From JANNSO01 sp964485395 (lineage in GTDB: Bacteria > Spirochaetota > Spirochaetia > Treponematales > UBA12059), in NCBI GenBank assembly GCA_964485395.1, contig CAZAJF010000015.1, forward strand, positions 1 to 64,000: a DNA stretch of 64,000 bases, read 5' to 3'. The translations under genes were made by a program, and so were the position numbers. The notes under the pieces were generated by a model. The model was given only the letters and a program-made list of their open reading frames with translations, had not been told where the DNA came from and did no database searches. Below are positions 17,300-26,048 of the stretch, in pieces; position 1 is the first letter of the stretch, and each line of letters starts with the position of its first letter.

Positions 17300-20200
17300 T
17301 TAAGGCTGCCAATTCAGTTTTGGATATTCCAGGGCCGAAATTTTCCAGACCGGCAAGGTGGCGAAATCCCAGTTTGCCGAAGTAAACGTCGTTCCGGTTT
17401 GCATTTGCGTTGTCGGATACGGAATACCCTTCCCTGCATCGCTCATTCCGCTTGTATCCATATCATACAAGGATTCGGTTACCGAAGCAGGCACTGACAA
17501 TAAACCGACAAGCCCGCCGCCGGAAGCAGCATAGGTGATCGATCCGGTAGCGTAGCAGTGAAGAACCGCGGAAGAAAAGTCCATGGCTCCTACAAGGCCG
17601 CCAACGTTTGTGTTGCCCGCAACGTTTCCTCGGGCGTAGCAATCTGTAATATTCATATCCCTGGCCATACCTACAAGCCCGCCCATCGCGTTGGGCGTGC
17701 CGCTGGAAAATACGACATTCCCTAATGCATAGCTTTGTGAGATTGAGCCGCCTTTAGTCGTACCGACCAGTCCGCCGTTAACGCCGTAATTGACAGTATT
17801 TATGCTGACGTTAGTCCAGCAGCGCAGGATTGTTATCACGCCGGTATCGTCGTTGCAGCCGAGCAGGCCGCCAATGCCTTGAAAGCCGTTAATCGTACCC
17901 GTAACGGAACAATCGGTGATTGATGTCGCACCGAGCGATCTGCCAACAAGACCGCCTGCATAATCGATAGTGGTGCTGATGTTGATGCCCGTCAATTGTA
18001 CGTTTTTTATCACCGCGCCTTCCACGAAACCGAAGAAGCCCCGGTCCATCGTACTAGAATTTATGGTCAATCCGCTCAATATCAGGTTACCCCCGTCGAA
18101 ACCGCCGGTAAATTTGGTCGTTGCGTCTCCGATAGGCAGCCAGTTGGACTCGCTGGAAAGATTTATGGGTGCCGTCAGGACGAAAAACTTGTCTCTAAAG
18201 TAGTTCATGTTTTTTAACTGGGTTATGTTGGAGACTTCATAAGGGTCAAGATTAGTTCCGCTGCCTCCGTTGAAATCAATTCCGAAATTAGCGACTAAAG
18301 TAAGCCCACTGATCGCCGGAACGTTATAATCGGTAGTCGCCGCACTGGCCCCGCTTACAAGATAAGGGGTGGCGGTACCGGTCCAGGAGACGAACCTGTA
18401 TCCGGGGACCGGGGTGGCTATTAAATTAAGCACATCTCCCGGGTTTGCCTGGGTAGGTCCGCTCAAGTTGGTGTTTCCGTTGCCGGGCGTGGAAATAGCT
18501 ACGGTTACGCCTTTTATTATCTCAATATTATACTGCTTGGTAGCCCCGCTCTGAGCCGTCACGAGCACGTTAACGGTATTGACGCCCGAAACAAGATTCA
18601 TGGGGAGAGAAACTGCCCCAGACGTCGCGGGTTGGTATGTCTCCAAATTAATGCGTGCCTGTATGGTAGCAGTTGCATCCGCGACGGTAGGCGTTACCGT
18701 AACGGAAGGATCGGAGTAATTGGCCACAGCGTTGTAGTTCAGGTTCCCCGAGGAAAAACCAACGATATCGGGTATGGGAGACAGGACAAGCGAACTCAGA
18801 TCGGCATTGGTGCTCGGCGGCGTTATGGTTACGGTTACCGTATACACCTTCGTGGATGTGTCGGCAGCCGTGACCGTATAAATGAAGGGACTGGTAAAAT
18901 CCTGCGGCATGCTTGGCATCGGCGAAACGCTAGCCCCCGGACTACTAATTATGGAAGGTACCAAGTTCGTTACATTCGTGCCATAAGGAACGGTAACCGA
19001 GATGGATGTACCGATGATCGAGCCGGCCACCGGTACGGAAGGGAATCCGAACGAGGTAATATCTTTGGCAGGATTCAAGGCGATGGTTACGGTTACGGTA
19101 TATACCCTCGTCGTTGTGTCGATTGCCGTTACGGTATAATTAACCGGTGCCGTATAATTCTGCACGACGTTCGGTCCCGGGGTTAGCATAGAGCCTTTGA
19201 ATATAGTGGACGGAGTCATCGCGGTGACGTCGGTACCGAAGGGAACCGTGACGGCGATATTGTTTCCCGTTATGATGCCTGCCACGCTGACGGGGCTGAC
19301 GATGCTGAACGAGGAAATTTCCTTGTCCACCGTCCATTGGGCGTACAGCGTAATGTCGCCATTACCCATGGAATATAAAGCTCCGTTCGCATAGGGAGTT
19401 CCCAGGCCGCTGGGCAGCGTATTCCAACCGGCGAAGGTGTAACCGGGTTTACTATACGTATTAGAGACCAGATTGGCGCTCGTATTGCCGAGAATCTGCT
19501 GAGTTAAAAGCGGTCCCGTACCGCCGTTCGCGTCAAAGCTTATGGTTGGAAGTTTCCACAGCGCATACAGGTCTTTGTTGCCCAGGGAACCTGCCGCTAT
19601 CGACGTAACAACAGGAGGCGTAAACGCTGCGTCGGCGTACCAGCCCAAGAATATGTGCCCCGCCCAAACGCCGCTGGCTAGGATTATCGTGGAAGAAGTC
19701 GTCATATATGAGAGCGGATTGGCTCCGTAGCTGTCTCCGCCGTTCAAGTTATAGTTGATGAAGAAATTGACGGGGGTCCACTGGGCATACAGCATCATGC
19801 CGGAACTACCCATGGCAAAGGGAGCTCCATCTGCGTATACGACAGGACCGCCCGCCGCGATTCCCCAGCCCGCAAACAGATAGCCGGGATGCGAATACGC
19901 GTTGGGAGCCAGGTTTACGGTAGTATTGTTGGGCACGGACTGCATGGACATCGTGCCCGATACGCCTGCCAGGTTCGGATTGAAGCTTATGTTGAACGAA
20001 GTAATGTTCCACTTGGCGTATACGTCAAGGTTGCCCGATGAGCCGCCGGGAATACTTGATATGAACGTGGTCAGCGCCGCATCGTTGCACCAGCCCAGGA
20101 ACGAATTGACGCCCCAGGTTGGAGGCGCGAAGATAATCGCCGCGGAAGCGAAGGTATAGGACGTGGGGTTAGCAGGAGGCGCCGCGTTGGTTCCGCCGTT

Positions 20201-21514
20201 CAGGTGGTACGTAATCGTAAAGGTTAAAAGCGTCCATTGCGCATAGAGCGTCATACCGGAAGTGCCCATCGCGAAAGGATCTCCGTCCGCGTACACAACG
20301 GGGCCGGCGGCGGTGATTCCCCATCCGTCAAATTGGTAGCCGGGGTGGGAATATGCGTTTGGAGCCAAGTTCACCGTCGTATTGTTGGGTATCAACTGGT
20401 TGGGCATCGTTCCCGAGATTCCGGGGAGGTTCGCGTCGAAGGTAAGGGCATAGGTGGTAATATCCCACTTGGCGTATACATCGAGGTTGCCTGTCGATCC
20501 GCTTGGGATGCCGGTTACGAACGTGGTCAAGGCCGCATCGCTGCACCAGCCAAGGAAAGCATTGACGCCCCAAGTCGGGGATGCAAAGGTGATGACGGGC
20601 GATTCCACGGTATAGGTCGCCGGATTGTCAGGCGCGGCGGCATTGGTTCCGCCGTTCAGGTGGTAGGTAATGGTATAGGAGACAGGAATCCACTTGGCAT
20701 AGAGCGTGGTATCGGCGCCGACGGTGTCAGCGGTAAAATTCCAGGCGTTGGCGAGGGCCGCTTCCTTGTACCAGGCATCGAAGGTATACGCGGTACGAGT
20801 AGAAGCGGGGGTCGGTGCCGTGATCAGACTGTTTTCCTCTACGATCAGCTCCGCGATCGCGCTTCCGCCGTTGGCGTTGAAGGTTACTTTATAGGTTATG
20901 ACTTGTTTCCATTGCGCGTACAGGCTCAGGTCAAGTGCCGGCATCACGATCGACTCTGCGGCCTTGTACGCCGTACCGGTGCCGTCCGCGGCGGTATTCC
21001 AACCGGCGAAAACGTATCCGGGGCGGATAAGGCTTCCCGAGTTTCCCGCAATGACAAGCGCTGCGCCGGTGCCGTAATCGGCGGCATCCACCGGTACGGT
21101 ACCGCTTACGTCGCTGCCTTCGGAATAATAGGTAACGGTCCACAAGGCGGCCATGGAAACCGAGAGATCGTGTATGGCTCCCGCTTTTATTTCGGCGGTC
21201 TGGCTGCCCCGGAATTTCACCTTACCGGCGGCGTTCTTGGCCGCGATATCGAAGGTGCGCGCGCGACCGGCCGGAACCTCCAGTGAGGCACTCAGTTTTG
21301 GCTGCGAAAGCGTCAGGCTGATCGTTTCCATGTCGGCTGCTTTTACGGTAATTTCTATCGTGGCCACGGAAGCCGGCAGGCCCGGACCTCGGCTGCCCGA
21401 ACTGAAGTCGAAGGATACGTAGCCGGGAGTATTGGGGACCAGGGGGCTTTTACAGGCAAATGCTACGAGGCCCAGTGCCGCTATCAATAATATTCTGTTG
21501 CATTTGCTGTACAT
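17300..21514 (-). CDS. Giant surface lipoprotein with InlB-type, DUF5018-like and GLUG repeats
   Basis: 1404 residues. The lipobox VAFAC (Cys21) follows a signal peptide. Domains in order: an N-terminal sandwich (25-120); about seven InlB/Listeria-Bacteroides repeats (125-728, each ending LYAQW or LYAKW, with GY.F.GW cores); two DUF5018-like repeats (730-900, ending VYTVTVTI); a cadherin-like sandwich (905-1000); one bacterial repeat (1003-1078); and GLUG motifs (1080-1404, GGLVG...). The layout is that of a surface adhesin or binding protein. Residues 275-426 and 427-578 are a tandem duplication. First gene of the cluster leading to FecR and the cyclase, with its own promoter. Confidence 0.85.
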   Translation of the reverse strand: MYSKCNRILLIAALGLVAFACKSPLVPNTPGYVSFDFSSGSRGPGLPASVATIEITVKAADMETISLTLSQPKLSASLEVPAGRARTFDIAAKNAAGKVKFRGSQTAEIKAGAIHDLSVSMAALWTVTYYSEGSDVSGTVPVDAADYGTGAALVIAGNSGSLIRPGYVFAGWNTAADGTGTAYKAAESIVMPALDLSLYAQWKQVITYKVTFNANGGSAIAELIVEENSLITAPTPASTRTAYTFDAWYKEAALANAWNFTADTVGADTTLYAKWIPVSYTITYHLNGGTNAAAPDNPATYTVESPVITFASPTWGVNAFLGWCSDAALTTFVTGIPSGSTGNLDVYAKWDITTYALTFDANLPGISGTMPNQLIPNNTTVNLAPNAYSHPGYQFDGWGITAAGPVVYADGDPFAMGTSGMTLYAQWTLLTFTITYHLNGGTNAAPPANPTSYTFASAAIIFAPPTWGVNSFLGWCNDAALTTFISSIPGGSSGNLDVYAKWNITSFNISFNPNLAGVSGTMSMQSVPNNTTVNLAPNAYSHPGYLFAGWGIAAGGPVVYADGAPFAMGSSGMMLYAQWTPVNFFINYNLNGGDSYGANPLSYMTTSSTIILASGVWAGHIFLGWYADAAFTPPVVTSIAAGSLGNKDLYALWKLPTISFDANGGTGPLLTQQILGNTSANLVSNTYSKPGYTFAGWNTLPSGLGTPYANGALYSMGNGDITLYAQWTVDKEISSFSIVSPVSVAGIITGNNIAVTVPFGTDVTAMTPSTIFKGSMLTPGPNVVQNYTAPVNYTVTAIDTTTRVYTVTVTIALNPAKDITSFGFPSVPVAGSIIGTSISVTVPYGTNVTNLVPSIISSPGASVSPMPSMPQDFTSPFIYTVTAADTSTKVYTVTVTITPPSTNADLSSLVLSPIPDIVGFSSGNLNYNAVANYSDPSVTVTPTVADATATIQARINLETYQPATSGAVSLPMNLVSGVNTVNVLVTAQSGATKQYNIEIIKGVTVAISTPGNGNTNLSGPTQANPGDVLNLIATPVPGYRFVSWTGTATPYLVSGASAATTDYNVPAISGLTLVANFGIDFNGGSGTNLDPYEVSNITQLKNMNYFRDKFFVLTAPINLSSESNWLPIGDATTKFTGGFDGGNLILSGLTINSSTMDRGFFGFVEGAVIKNVQLTGINISTTIDYAGGLVGRSLGATSITDCSVTGTINGFQGIGGLLGCNDDTGVITILRCWTNVSINTVNYGVNGGLVGTTKGGSISQSYALGNVVFSSGTPNAMGGLVGMARDMNITDCYARGNVAGNTNVGGLVGAMDFSSAVLHCYATGSITYAASGGGLVGLLSVPASVTESLYDMDTSGMSDAGKGIPYPTTQMQTGTTFTSANWDFATLPVWKISALEYPKLNWQP
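19781..20692 (-). repeat. Two diverged 456-bp tandem repeats inside the giant lipoprotein gene
   Basis: Units 20237-20692 and 19781-20236 each encode 152 residues comprising two InlB-type modules. Both contain YHLNGGTNAA, PTWGVN, GNLDVYAKW and NNTTVNLAPNAYSHPGY. By eye they agree at roughly three bases in four, so this is an older duplication. It could still recombine to change repeat number. Confidence 0.7.
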
Positions 21515-21608
21515 AATCCCTCCCGGACGGTATCCAAAAACAAGCAGCTGTTTTTCGGTATAGCCGATACAAGCGTCAAGTCATCGCAAAAGATGGGGCG
21601 CTTGCGAC

Positions 21609-21637
21609 ATTATAATAGAATAATAGCGTATTGTTAT
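21609..21637 (-). promoter_or_regulatory. Promoter for the lipoprotein-FecR-cyclase cluster
   Basis: On the minus strand ATAACA (21632-21637) lies 17 bp from a perfect TATAAT (21609-21614), about 90 bases before the lipoprotein start. In the predicted leader a dyad TCGCAA/TTGCGA (21584-21589 and 21602-21607) could be an operator or RNA hairpin. Confidence 0.5.
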
Positions 21638-21681
21638 TGGATTTTAAAGGTAAAAATGAGTAAATTGGAGGTTTTATTCAA

Positions 21682-23592
21682 TTAAACGATGAATCTTCCA
21701 ACCTGGTCGGAAACATCCTTGAAAATATTGCTGTTGTTCTCCTTAAGCGAGGAAACTTCGGTAAAGGTGGCTGTCATGCCAGCGGTGTTCTTGATTATTT
21801 CGTCCATCTCTTTCTGTACTTCCTTTGAACACTCGAGCAGACGCTTTATTGCGTTGTCCAAACCCACGGATTCCGAAGAGAGCACGCTTCCCACGGTTTT
21901 TACCACACCGGTAGTTTTTTGCATCTGGGCCAAAGTCTCCGCGACCTGGTCGGAACCGATTCGCTGTTCCTTCATGGCCAAGGCGTTTTCCTGCTCCATG
22001 GCGCTTACCGTCGTGATGAGCGACAGCACTTCGTCGAATCCAACGGAGGCGGCGTCGGAGGAGAGCACCGCTTTATCTATCGAGGCGCGAACTTCCTTGA
22101 GCTGCGCATTTACGAGCGTGGACTGTTTTGCGCTGGCGTCGGCAAGCGAGCGGATTTCGTCGGCTACCACCGCGAAGCCGGCTCCCGCCTCGCCCGCGTG
22201 AGCCGCCTCGATGGCCGCGTTCATGGCCAGCAGATTGGTCTTGGAGGCGATGGAGGCGATCATCTTGTTGGCGTCGAAAAGCCCCGCCGAGGTTTTTACG
22301 ACGTTGCCGATCAGGATATTCGAATCCGCGATCTTGGTTTTTCCGAGCTTGGCCGCGGCCAGTAAATTCTCGCAGGTTTCGTTGATCCGGACCACGTTGG
22401 TCGTGACCGCGCCGATATTGGCTATCATTTCGTCGATACCGGCGCTGGAATTGCTGACGCTGGAAGTCTGCTGCGTGACCGCCGCGTGCAATTCCTGCAC
22501 CCGCTGGGAAATCTGCCGCACCGCGCCCGACGAGTCGGAAATGGCCTGCCCCTGCTTCACGATCTCGGTATTGGCTTTCTGTACCGATCCGTTGATGTCG
22601 GTAAGCTTCTCCTCGGCCTCGAACATGCTGGCGGAGAGCCCTGAATCGTTTTCCTTCAGGGAGTCGTAGCCGGAGCGTATGCCGCTGATCATCCTGTGCA
22701 GCACTCCCAGGTAATTGTTGAGGCTTTCGGTGATCTTTCCTGTCTGGTCGAAATTCAGGATGGCGACTTTTTTCTTGAGATCGGCGTGCTCGCTGGAAGC
22801 CAGCTGGTTTATCTGTTCGTTCAGGAGTTCGTACTGGATGTTGTCCTGGTTCTTGGACAGCCAGGAAATGTAGAAAACGACGCACAGGATGAGGAATCCG
22901 ACGATGAGGATCGAACTGACGGGAGAATCGGGACCGGCGAGTCCGTCGGGCTTGACGAGGTAATACCAGCTGATATACGCCACGAAGCTTATGATGATGA
23001 TACCCGCGACAAGCGGGATGATTATCGATTTCAGTTCGATGAAATGGTCGGTTTCCTTTTTATGCAGCACGGAGATATTCAAAAGCTGCTTGGGAACCTT
23101 CAGGAAGGTATCGATGACGAACGCGTTGACGAGCGAGCCGGCGAGCGAAACGGAGAGCTTGTTCAGGAGCGCCCATGAAAAAGGAAGCCCGGAAGGCATT
23201 TTCATGCCGTACAGGACGAAAAACAGGGAAACGGCGAAGGTCCAGATGATGCTGTTGTAGATAATCAAGGTCCAGGGAAGCTTAACCGCCACCATACGGG
23301 CTTTGGCCAGCTGTTTTTCGGTGCGTTGCTCTGCCGGCAAGGCAAGCGCCACCCAAAGGGGCTTCAAGTATGCTTTGAGCAGGAAACCGGTTAAAATCGT
23401 AAATAATGCGGCGAAAAGGTATATCTTATAATTCAAGGCCAAAAGGATACGCCCGGGAAGGTCCAAGTCTTTTGTGGGATTGTACATTTGGGAGGCGATT
23501 TCACTGATCAGGGTAGCGCTCATCTGAACGCAGAAATAGGAAATTATCGTATACCAAGTGATTTTGCGCGAAAGTTCGGAAGATTTCATCAT
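21682..23592 (-). CDS. Methyl-accepting chemotaxis protein with six-helix membrane domain
   Basis: 636 residues. The first 260 hold about six membrane helices with little periplasmic sequence, unlike the two-helix, periplasmic-sensor layout. No clear HAMP domain is visible. The cytoplasmic part is a chemoreceptor coiled coil whose tip EAAHAGEAGAGFAVVADEI (the CheA/CheW-contacting hairpin) is intact. The start at 23592 (MMKSS) has GAGG six bases upstream; the ATG at 23598 would overlap that site. A signal sensed within the membrane or cytoplasm is inferred from topology. Confidence 0.92.
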   Translation of the reverse strand: MMKSSELSRKITWYTIISYFCVQMSATLISEIASQMYNPTKDLDLPGRILLALNYKIYLFAALFTILTGFLLKAYLKPLWVALALPAEQRTEKQLAKARMVAVKLPWTLIIYNSIIWTFAVSLFFVLYGMKMPSGLPFSWALLNKLSVSLAGSLVNAFVIDTFLKVPKQLLNISVLHKKETDHFIELKSIIIPLVAGIIIISFVAYISWYYLVKPDGLAGPDSPVSSILIVGFLILCVVFYISWLSKNQDNIQYELLNEQINQLASSEHADLKKKVAILNFDQTGKITESLNNYLGVLHRMISGIRSGYDSLKENDSGLSASMFEAEEKLTDINGSVQKANTEIVKQGQAISDSSGAVRQISQRVQELHAAVTQQTSSVSNSSAGIDEMIANIGAVTTNVVRINETCENLLAAAKLGKTKIADSNILIGNVVKTSAGLFDANKMIASIASKTNLLAMNAAIEAAHAGEAGAGFAVVADEIRSLADASAKQSTLVNAQLKEVRASIDKAVLSSDAASVGFDEVLSLITTVSAMEQENALAMKEQRIGSDQVAETLAQMQKTTGVVKTVGSVLSSESVGLDNAIKRLLECSKEVQKEMDEIIKNTAGMTATFTEVSSLKENNSNIFKDVSDQVGRFIV

Positions 23593-23706
23593 CGACATCC
23601 TCGTGGTAGAGCTTTATGCGTTCCGCTAAAAATCCAATTCTAAACGAAAAATTCCACGGGCGCAAGTAAAAGCCTGACAATGGCTGCCATAATGAGTTTT
23701 GAGTCT

Positions 23707-23734
23707 TTTACAATAAAGCCTTCTTTGCTACTAT
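23707..23734 (+). promoter_or_regulatory. Candidate promoter of the radical SAM gene
   Basis: TTTACA (23707-23712), 16-bp spacer, TACTAT (23729-23734). A start near 23741 would leave a short leader before the ATG at 23758 and would exclude the earlier ATGs at 23680 and 23692. Confidence 0.4.
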
Positions 23735-23757
23735 CGGGGCATGAAGACGGTCCACGC

Positions 23758-24627
23758 ATGAAAAAGCTCGATTTCATCTATCTGGAAATTACCAACGAGT
23801 GCAATCTGTCCTGTCCGTTCTGCCCTGCGGGAGGCAGAAAAAAAGGATTCTTGACGGTTGCGCAATTCGCTCTAGTCCTTGATAAGATTTCGGGGTTTGC
23901 GGATACACTGTATTTCCATGTGAAGGGAGAGCCGCTCCTTCACCCGGACCTGGGTACCTTCCTGGAAATGGCGGGTTCCGCCGGCTTTGCCGTTTTCCTC
24001 ACGACCAATGGTACGCTTTTGCGCGGAAGCCTTGCTTCCCTCAAGGAAAAAAGCGCTCTGAAACGCGTTAATATTTCGTTGCAGAGCCTTGAAGGGTTCC
24101 CCTCGGCAAGGCAGGAAGCGGCACTGGTGGAAATCCTTTTAGGCGTGCGGGAATTGCATGAAACGCAGCGCACGCAAGGCTTAAGGCCGCAAATTCAGCT
24201 GCGGCTCTGGAACCCCCGGGATTACCCGTACGAGGATTGGTTTTTCCGGGCGCTGCACGAGTTTTTCGGTACCGACAGAATCGCGGTGGAAGGCTGCATC
24301 GGAAGGCAGAAAGGAATTATCCTGAAAGAATCCGTAAGCCTCGTACCGGCCGACCGCTTCGTATGGCCCGATATCAACGGGGATCAGGCGCACACGGACG
24401 GATTCTGCCGCGCGCTCAGGCACCAGGCCGCCATACTCCTGGACGGCACGGTGGTACCTTGCTGCCTGGACGGCGAAGGCGCCGTTCCGTTAGGGAACAT
24501 TTACCTGCAGTCGTGGGAGGAAATTCTGGGGAGCAGGAGAGCCCAAGCCGTGTACGACGGTTTTTCGCGGCGGAAGCTCGTGGAACCCCTGTGCCGCACC
24601 TGCGGTTTTGCCCGCCGTTTTTCTTGA
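23758..24627 (+). CDS. Radical SAM / SPASM-domain protein
   Basis: 289 residues. CNLSCPFC near residue 15 is the CxxxCxxC motif for the SAM-bound 4Fe-4S cluster. The C-terminal 80 residues carry further cysteines (FCRALRH, VVPCCLDGEG, LCRTCGF) in a SPASM-like arrangement for an auxiliary cluster. The substrate is unknown; such enzymes modify peptides, cofactors or sugars. I start at MKKLDFIYLEITNECN because it matches the family N-terminus and the promoter. Longer starts to 23680 lack a ribosome site. No precursor peptide is visible next to it. Confidence 0.85.
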   Translation: MKKLDFIYLEITNECNLSCPFCPAGGRKKGFLTVAQFALVLDKISGFADTLYFHVKGEPLLHPDLGTFLEMAGSAGFAVFLTTNGTLLRGSLASLKEKSALKRVNISLQSLEGFPSARQEAALVEILLGVRELHETQRTQGLRPQIQLRLWNPRDYPYEDWFFRALHEFFGTDRIAVEGCIGRQKGIILKESVSLVPADRFVWPDINGDQAHTDGFCRALRHQAAILLDGTVVPCCLDGEGAVPLGNIYLQSWEEILGSRRAQAVYDGFSRRKLVEPLCRTCGFARRFS

Positions 24628-24660
24628 GGGAAACGGGGAAAATTGCCGATAACTCCGGAT

Positions 24661-25068
24661 ATGACGCCTATCTTCGAAATCATAATAATCGCCGCGCTGC
24701 TGTTCATCGCGGCGGAATGTTATATCATCACGCGCGAGCTTTCGCGCCTGGTCACGCTCATGCTCAAGGAACGCGAAACGCCCGAAGCGGCGCCGTCCGG
24801 CCAGACCATCAACGTAAACCTCGGCCCTACTCAGCCGGGTGCGGCAGGTGGACAGGCGCAAAACAGCCCGGGGCAAAACCCGGAGGCTGCCGCGGCGGAA
24901 CCGCAAATGCTGATAGAAAGCGCACCCCGCATGCCGGAACCCGTCCCTGAACCCTACATTGAGCGCAGGCCGACCCAGAGCGGCCTGCTTGCGGTAAAAT
25001 GCCCGAAATGCCAAGCCGAAAACTCGAGCTACCGCGCCGAATGCTTCAACTGCGGCGCAAAGCTCTGA
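24661..25068 (+). CDS. Membrane-anchored zinc-ribbon protein
   Basis: About 135 residues: an N-terminal membrane helix (FEIIIIAALLFIAAECYII), a low-complexity linker rich in Pro, Gly, Ala and Gln (45-105), and a C-terminal zinc ribbon with two pairs of cysteines (CPKCQAEN and CFNCGAKL). No known family beyond the zinc ribbon. A TTG at 24643 with GGGGA just upstream is an alternative start. A hairpin follows seven bases after the stop. Confidence 0.6.
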   Translation: MTPIFEIIIIAALLFIAAECYIITRELSRLVTLMLKERETPEAAPSGQTINVNLGPTQPGAAGGQAQNSPGQNPEAAAAEPQMLIESAPRMPEPVPEPYIERRPTQSGLLAVKCPKCQAENSSYRAECFNCGAKL

Positions 25069-25074
25069 GTCGGA

Positions 25075-25103
25075 GAATTCAATCCGCAGCGCGGATTGAA
25101 TTC
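25075..25103. repeat. Palindromic hairpin, copy 1
   Basis: GAATTCAATCCGC and GCGGATTGAATTC form a perfect 13-bp stem around AGC. A nearly identical palindrome lies 17 bases downstream. No T run follows, so it may be a repeated palindromic element rather than an ordinary terminator, though it sits between converging genes. Confidence 0.7.
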
Positions 25104-25120
25104 CTAACTACTCTCAATAC

Positions 25121-25149
25121 AAATTCAATCCGCCGCGCGGATTGAATTT
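25121..25149. repeat. Palindromic hairpin, copy 2, overlapping the end of coaX
   Basis: AAATTCAATCCGC and GCGGATTGAATTT form a 13-bp stem around CGC. It differs from copy 1 at the two end bases and one loop base. It contains the coaX stop codon and encodes its last residues (NSIRAAD), so the element overlaps coding sequence. Confidence 0.7.
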
Positions 25150-25913
25150 TCCTCAAAAAGGTATTGTTCCATTAAAGCCAGGCCGTTCAGCGTCAGGTCG
25201 GGTTCGATAAGGTCGAACACCGTGGTAAGTCCCGTTATGACGCGGCACAACCCGCCCGTAGCCACGACCTTGGCGCCGCCCAATTCTCCCGTGATCCGCT
25301 TTACCATATATTCCACCAAACCCGTATAACCCAGCACCACGCCCGCCTGAATGGCCTGCACGGTGTTTTTCCCCATCGCAGAAGCGGGAGCTTCGAGCGG
25401 AACGGTAGGCAGTTGAGCCGTATTCGAGGCGAGCGAACCGGCGGCGGTGCCCAGACCGGGTGCTATGGAAACGCCGCAGATCGTGGCGTTTTTATCGACG
25501 GCCGTAAAGGTGAGCGCCGTGCCGAAATCCACCACCAGGCAGGAGCCGCGAAACAGGTTCCAGGCGGCCAGGGCATCGGCCACGAGGTCCGACCCTATCT
25601 CGTCGGCCGCTATGACGTGCACGGGCAGGCGTTTATACACCGCCGCGCCGAGGATCACGGGCTCAAGGGCGAACAGGTGCCTGGCCATTTTATCCATGGC
25701 CGCCGTAAGTTGCGGCACCACGGAGCTGATGATGACCCTGGTAATGTCGGCCAGGTTCCTGCCGCGGTCCAGGAGGATGGCGCGCACGATTACGCCGTAT
25801 TCGTCCTCGGTCTTGCCCGCCACGGTACGGATGCGCAAGGTATCCAGGAGTTTTCCGTCCCGGTACACGCCGCCCACGATATTGGTATTTCCTGCATCGA
25901 TTACTAACAACAT
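25125..25913 (-). CDS. coaX: Type III pantothenate kinase
   Basis: 262 residues. DAGNTN at the start (phosphate binding), DEIGSDLVADALAAW and VVDFGTALTF (ASKHA-fold phosphate and pantothenate sites) identify CoaX, which phosphorylates pantothenate in the first step of coenzyme A synthesis. Length is normal. The last codons run through a palindrome, suggesting the original 3' end was altered or extended. No Shine-Dalgarno sequence precedes the ATG, and the promoter -10 lies only seven bases away. Confidence 0.95.
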   Translation of the reverse strand: MLLVIDAGNTNIVGGVYRDGKLLDTLRIRTVAGKTEDEYGVIVRAILLDRGRNLADITRVIISSVVPQLTAAMDKMARHLFALEPVILGAAVYKRLPVHVIAADEIGSDLVADALAAWNLFRGSCLVVDFGTALTFTAVDKNATICGVSIAPGLGTAAGSLASNTAQLPTVPLEAPASAMGKNTVQAIQAGVVLGYTGLVEYMVKRITGELGGAKVVATGGLCRVITGLTTVFDLIEPDLTLNGLALMEQYLFEENSIRAAD

Positions 25914-25920
25914 GTGGGCT

Positions 25921-25950
25921 ACTATCGACCCAAGGCAGCGGCTTTGTCAA
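25921..25950 (-). promoter_or_regulatory. coaX promoter, probably giving a leaderless mRNA
   Basis: TTGACA (minus strand, 25945-25950), 18-bp spacer, GATAGT (25921-25926). The expected start at about 25914 is next to the coaX ATG at 25913. Confidence 0.5.
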
Positions 25951-25997
25951 GCTTGAGCATTCAGGGAAAGAACCGGCACCCGTCGATCGGCGCCCTC

Positions 25998-26027
25998 TTC
26001 ACACGATAAGCCGCGCGCGATTATCAT
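25998..26027 (+). promoter_or_regulatory. Promoter of the SIMPL-domain gene
   Basis: TTCACA (25998-26003), 18-bp spacer, TATCAT (26022-26027): each matches five of six consensus bases. A GGGGA ribosome site lies between the expected start and the ATG at 26049. Confidence 0.55.
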
Positions 26028-26048
26028 GGGTCAACGGGGAAAAAAATC

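Noticed and set aside
17300..21514. Regular repeats as a possible CRISPR array
   Set aside because: The repeats are long, diverged and in frame, encoding InlB-type and GLUG modules.
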